From Anaerolineae bacterium (GTDB lineage: Bacteria > Desulfobacterota > Desulfobacteria > Desulfobacterales > ETH-SRB1): a DNA stretch of 43,530 nucleotides. Position numbers and translations under genes: made by a program. Positions 43,121-43,530 of this stretch are shown here, in pieces. Below the pieces are notes generated by a model, which was not told the origin of the DNA, did not search any database, and saw nothing but the letters and a program-made list of their open reading frames with translations. The first letter of the stretch is position 1. Every line of letters begins with the position of its first letter. The stretch lies in assembly GCA_035529315.1 (NCBI GenBank), contig DATKWZ010000049.1, forward strand, positions 1 through 43,530, in the 5' to 3' direction.

Positions 43121-43530
43121 ATGATGTCAAAGCGGACAAATGAGATGACCTCCTTTATTGTTATGGATGTTCTCGAAAAAGCCGGCGACATGGAGCGCAA
43201 CGGGATTCATATAATTCACCTGGAGGTTGGAGAGCCTGACTTTGATACCCCCGAGTGCATCAAGAAAGCCGCCTGCAAAGCTCTTGATGACGGCCATACT
43301 CATTATACGCACAGTCTTGGTCTTATTGAGCTCAGAGAAGCAATTTGTGAGCACTATTTCAATGAATACAACGTGTCCATAGACCCGGGCCAGGTACTGG
43401 TATCTTCCGGGACATCTCCCGCCATGTTTATTATGTTTTCAGTTCTTTTAGAACCCGGCGATCAGGTCATTATTTCAGATCCGCATTATGCATGTTATCC
43501 TAATTTTATCAGGTTTGTGCAGGGTGAGCC
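43121..43530 (+). CDS. Class I/II aminotransferase, 5' part only
   Basis: The first 136 codons of a PLP aminotransferase, cut off by the window end. Recognisable are IIHLEVGEPDFDTPECI, THYTHSLGLIELREAI and the PLP-binding-region start SSGTSPAMFIMFSVLLEPGDQVIISDPHYACYPN. It resembles aspartate/tyrosine-type aminotransferases. The histidine neighbours make HisC or a broad aminotransferase possible, but the specificity cannot be told. ATG at 43121 or 43124. Confidence 0.9.
   Translation, partial: MMSKRTNEMTSFIVMDVLEKAGDMERNGIHIIHLEVGEPDFDTPECIKKAACKALDDGHTHYTHSLGLIELREAICEHYFNEYNVSIDPGQVLVSSGTSPAMFIMFSVLLEPGDQVIISDPHYACYPNFIRFVQGE

Overview
The window reads as chromosomal DNA of a strictly anaerobic, probably sulfate-reducing Desulfobacterota-type bacterium (formerly Deltaproteobacteria). 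This is an inference from gene content: HypD, PEP synthase, a DUF362/ferredoxin protein, a selenocysteine-containing selenophosphate synthetase, YgiQ radical SAM and a CcsA-type heme handling protein. Base composition is moderate. No rRNA, tRNA, CRISPR array, phage module or classical transposase was recognised.

Layout. 1-3528: ZIP metal transporter, HNH nuclease, GAF-GGDEF protein, LMW tyrosine phosphatase and a hypothetical protein. 4120-14534: a lone hypD, PEP synthase, a DUF362 ferredoxin-like protein, a YkgJ-type cysteine-cluster protein, an amidohydrolase, a PiT phosphate transporter with its DUF47 partner, a pyruvate-kinase-C-like protein, a LysR regulator and a cold-shock protein. 15093-18969 is a compact selenium locus: YedE-like transporter, TusA/YedF-like sulfur/selenium carrier, a DUF3343-like protein, a YjeF-C/ribokinase-fold kinase and selD. 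selD is read through an in-frame TGA (codon 18, selenocysteine), with a bacterial SECIS-like hairpin just downstream; an ATG-to-stop gene caller would truncate it. The LysR gene just upstream belongs to a type often found with selenium genes.

19013-29806: YgiQ on the minus strand, then a cysteine desulfurase-ZnuA-ZnuC-ZnuB run (zinc uptake), an S23/four-helix-bundle gene inside an inverted-repeat cassette, a zinc-ribbon protein, ClpB and an NrnA-type DHH phosphoesterase. 29892-38921: MBL hydrolase, periplasmic cyclophilin, siroheme synthase N-domain, CcsA/HemX-like protein, HemA, FabD, DksA/TraR protein, PHP phosphoesterase, RNase III and a radical SAM enzyme. 38944-43530: penicillin-binding protein 1A, HisI, HisG and the start of a class I aminotransferase that runs off the window.

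The most unusual non-genic structure is the spacers. Many hold short words repeated a few times with variation (GGATTA, TTAACAC, GAAATTGGAAA, CATCGAAC, GTGCCTAAAG). In at least three places these words form inverted-repeat pairs bracketing a short core, and in a fourth they bracket an intact S23-type gene. One of the short copies keeps a small internal piece of the S23 gene, so these look like a mobile or formerly mobile element family with deletion derivatives. Two further dispersed repeat families (TCGTAAAAAGTC hairpins and GAACCGCAAAAGCGAGCGC) also lie between genes.
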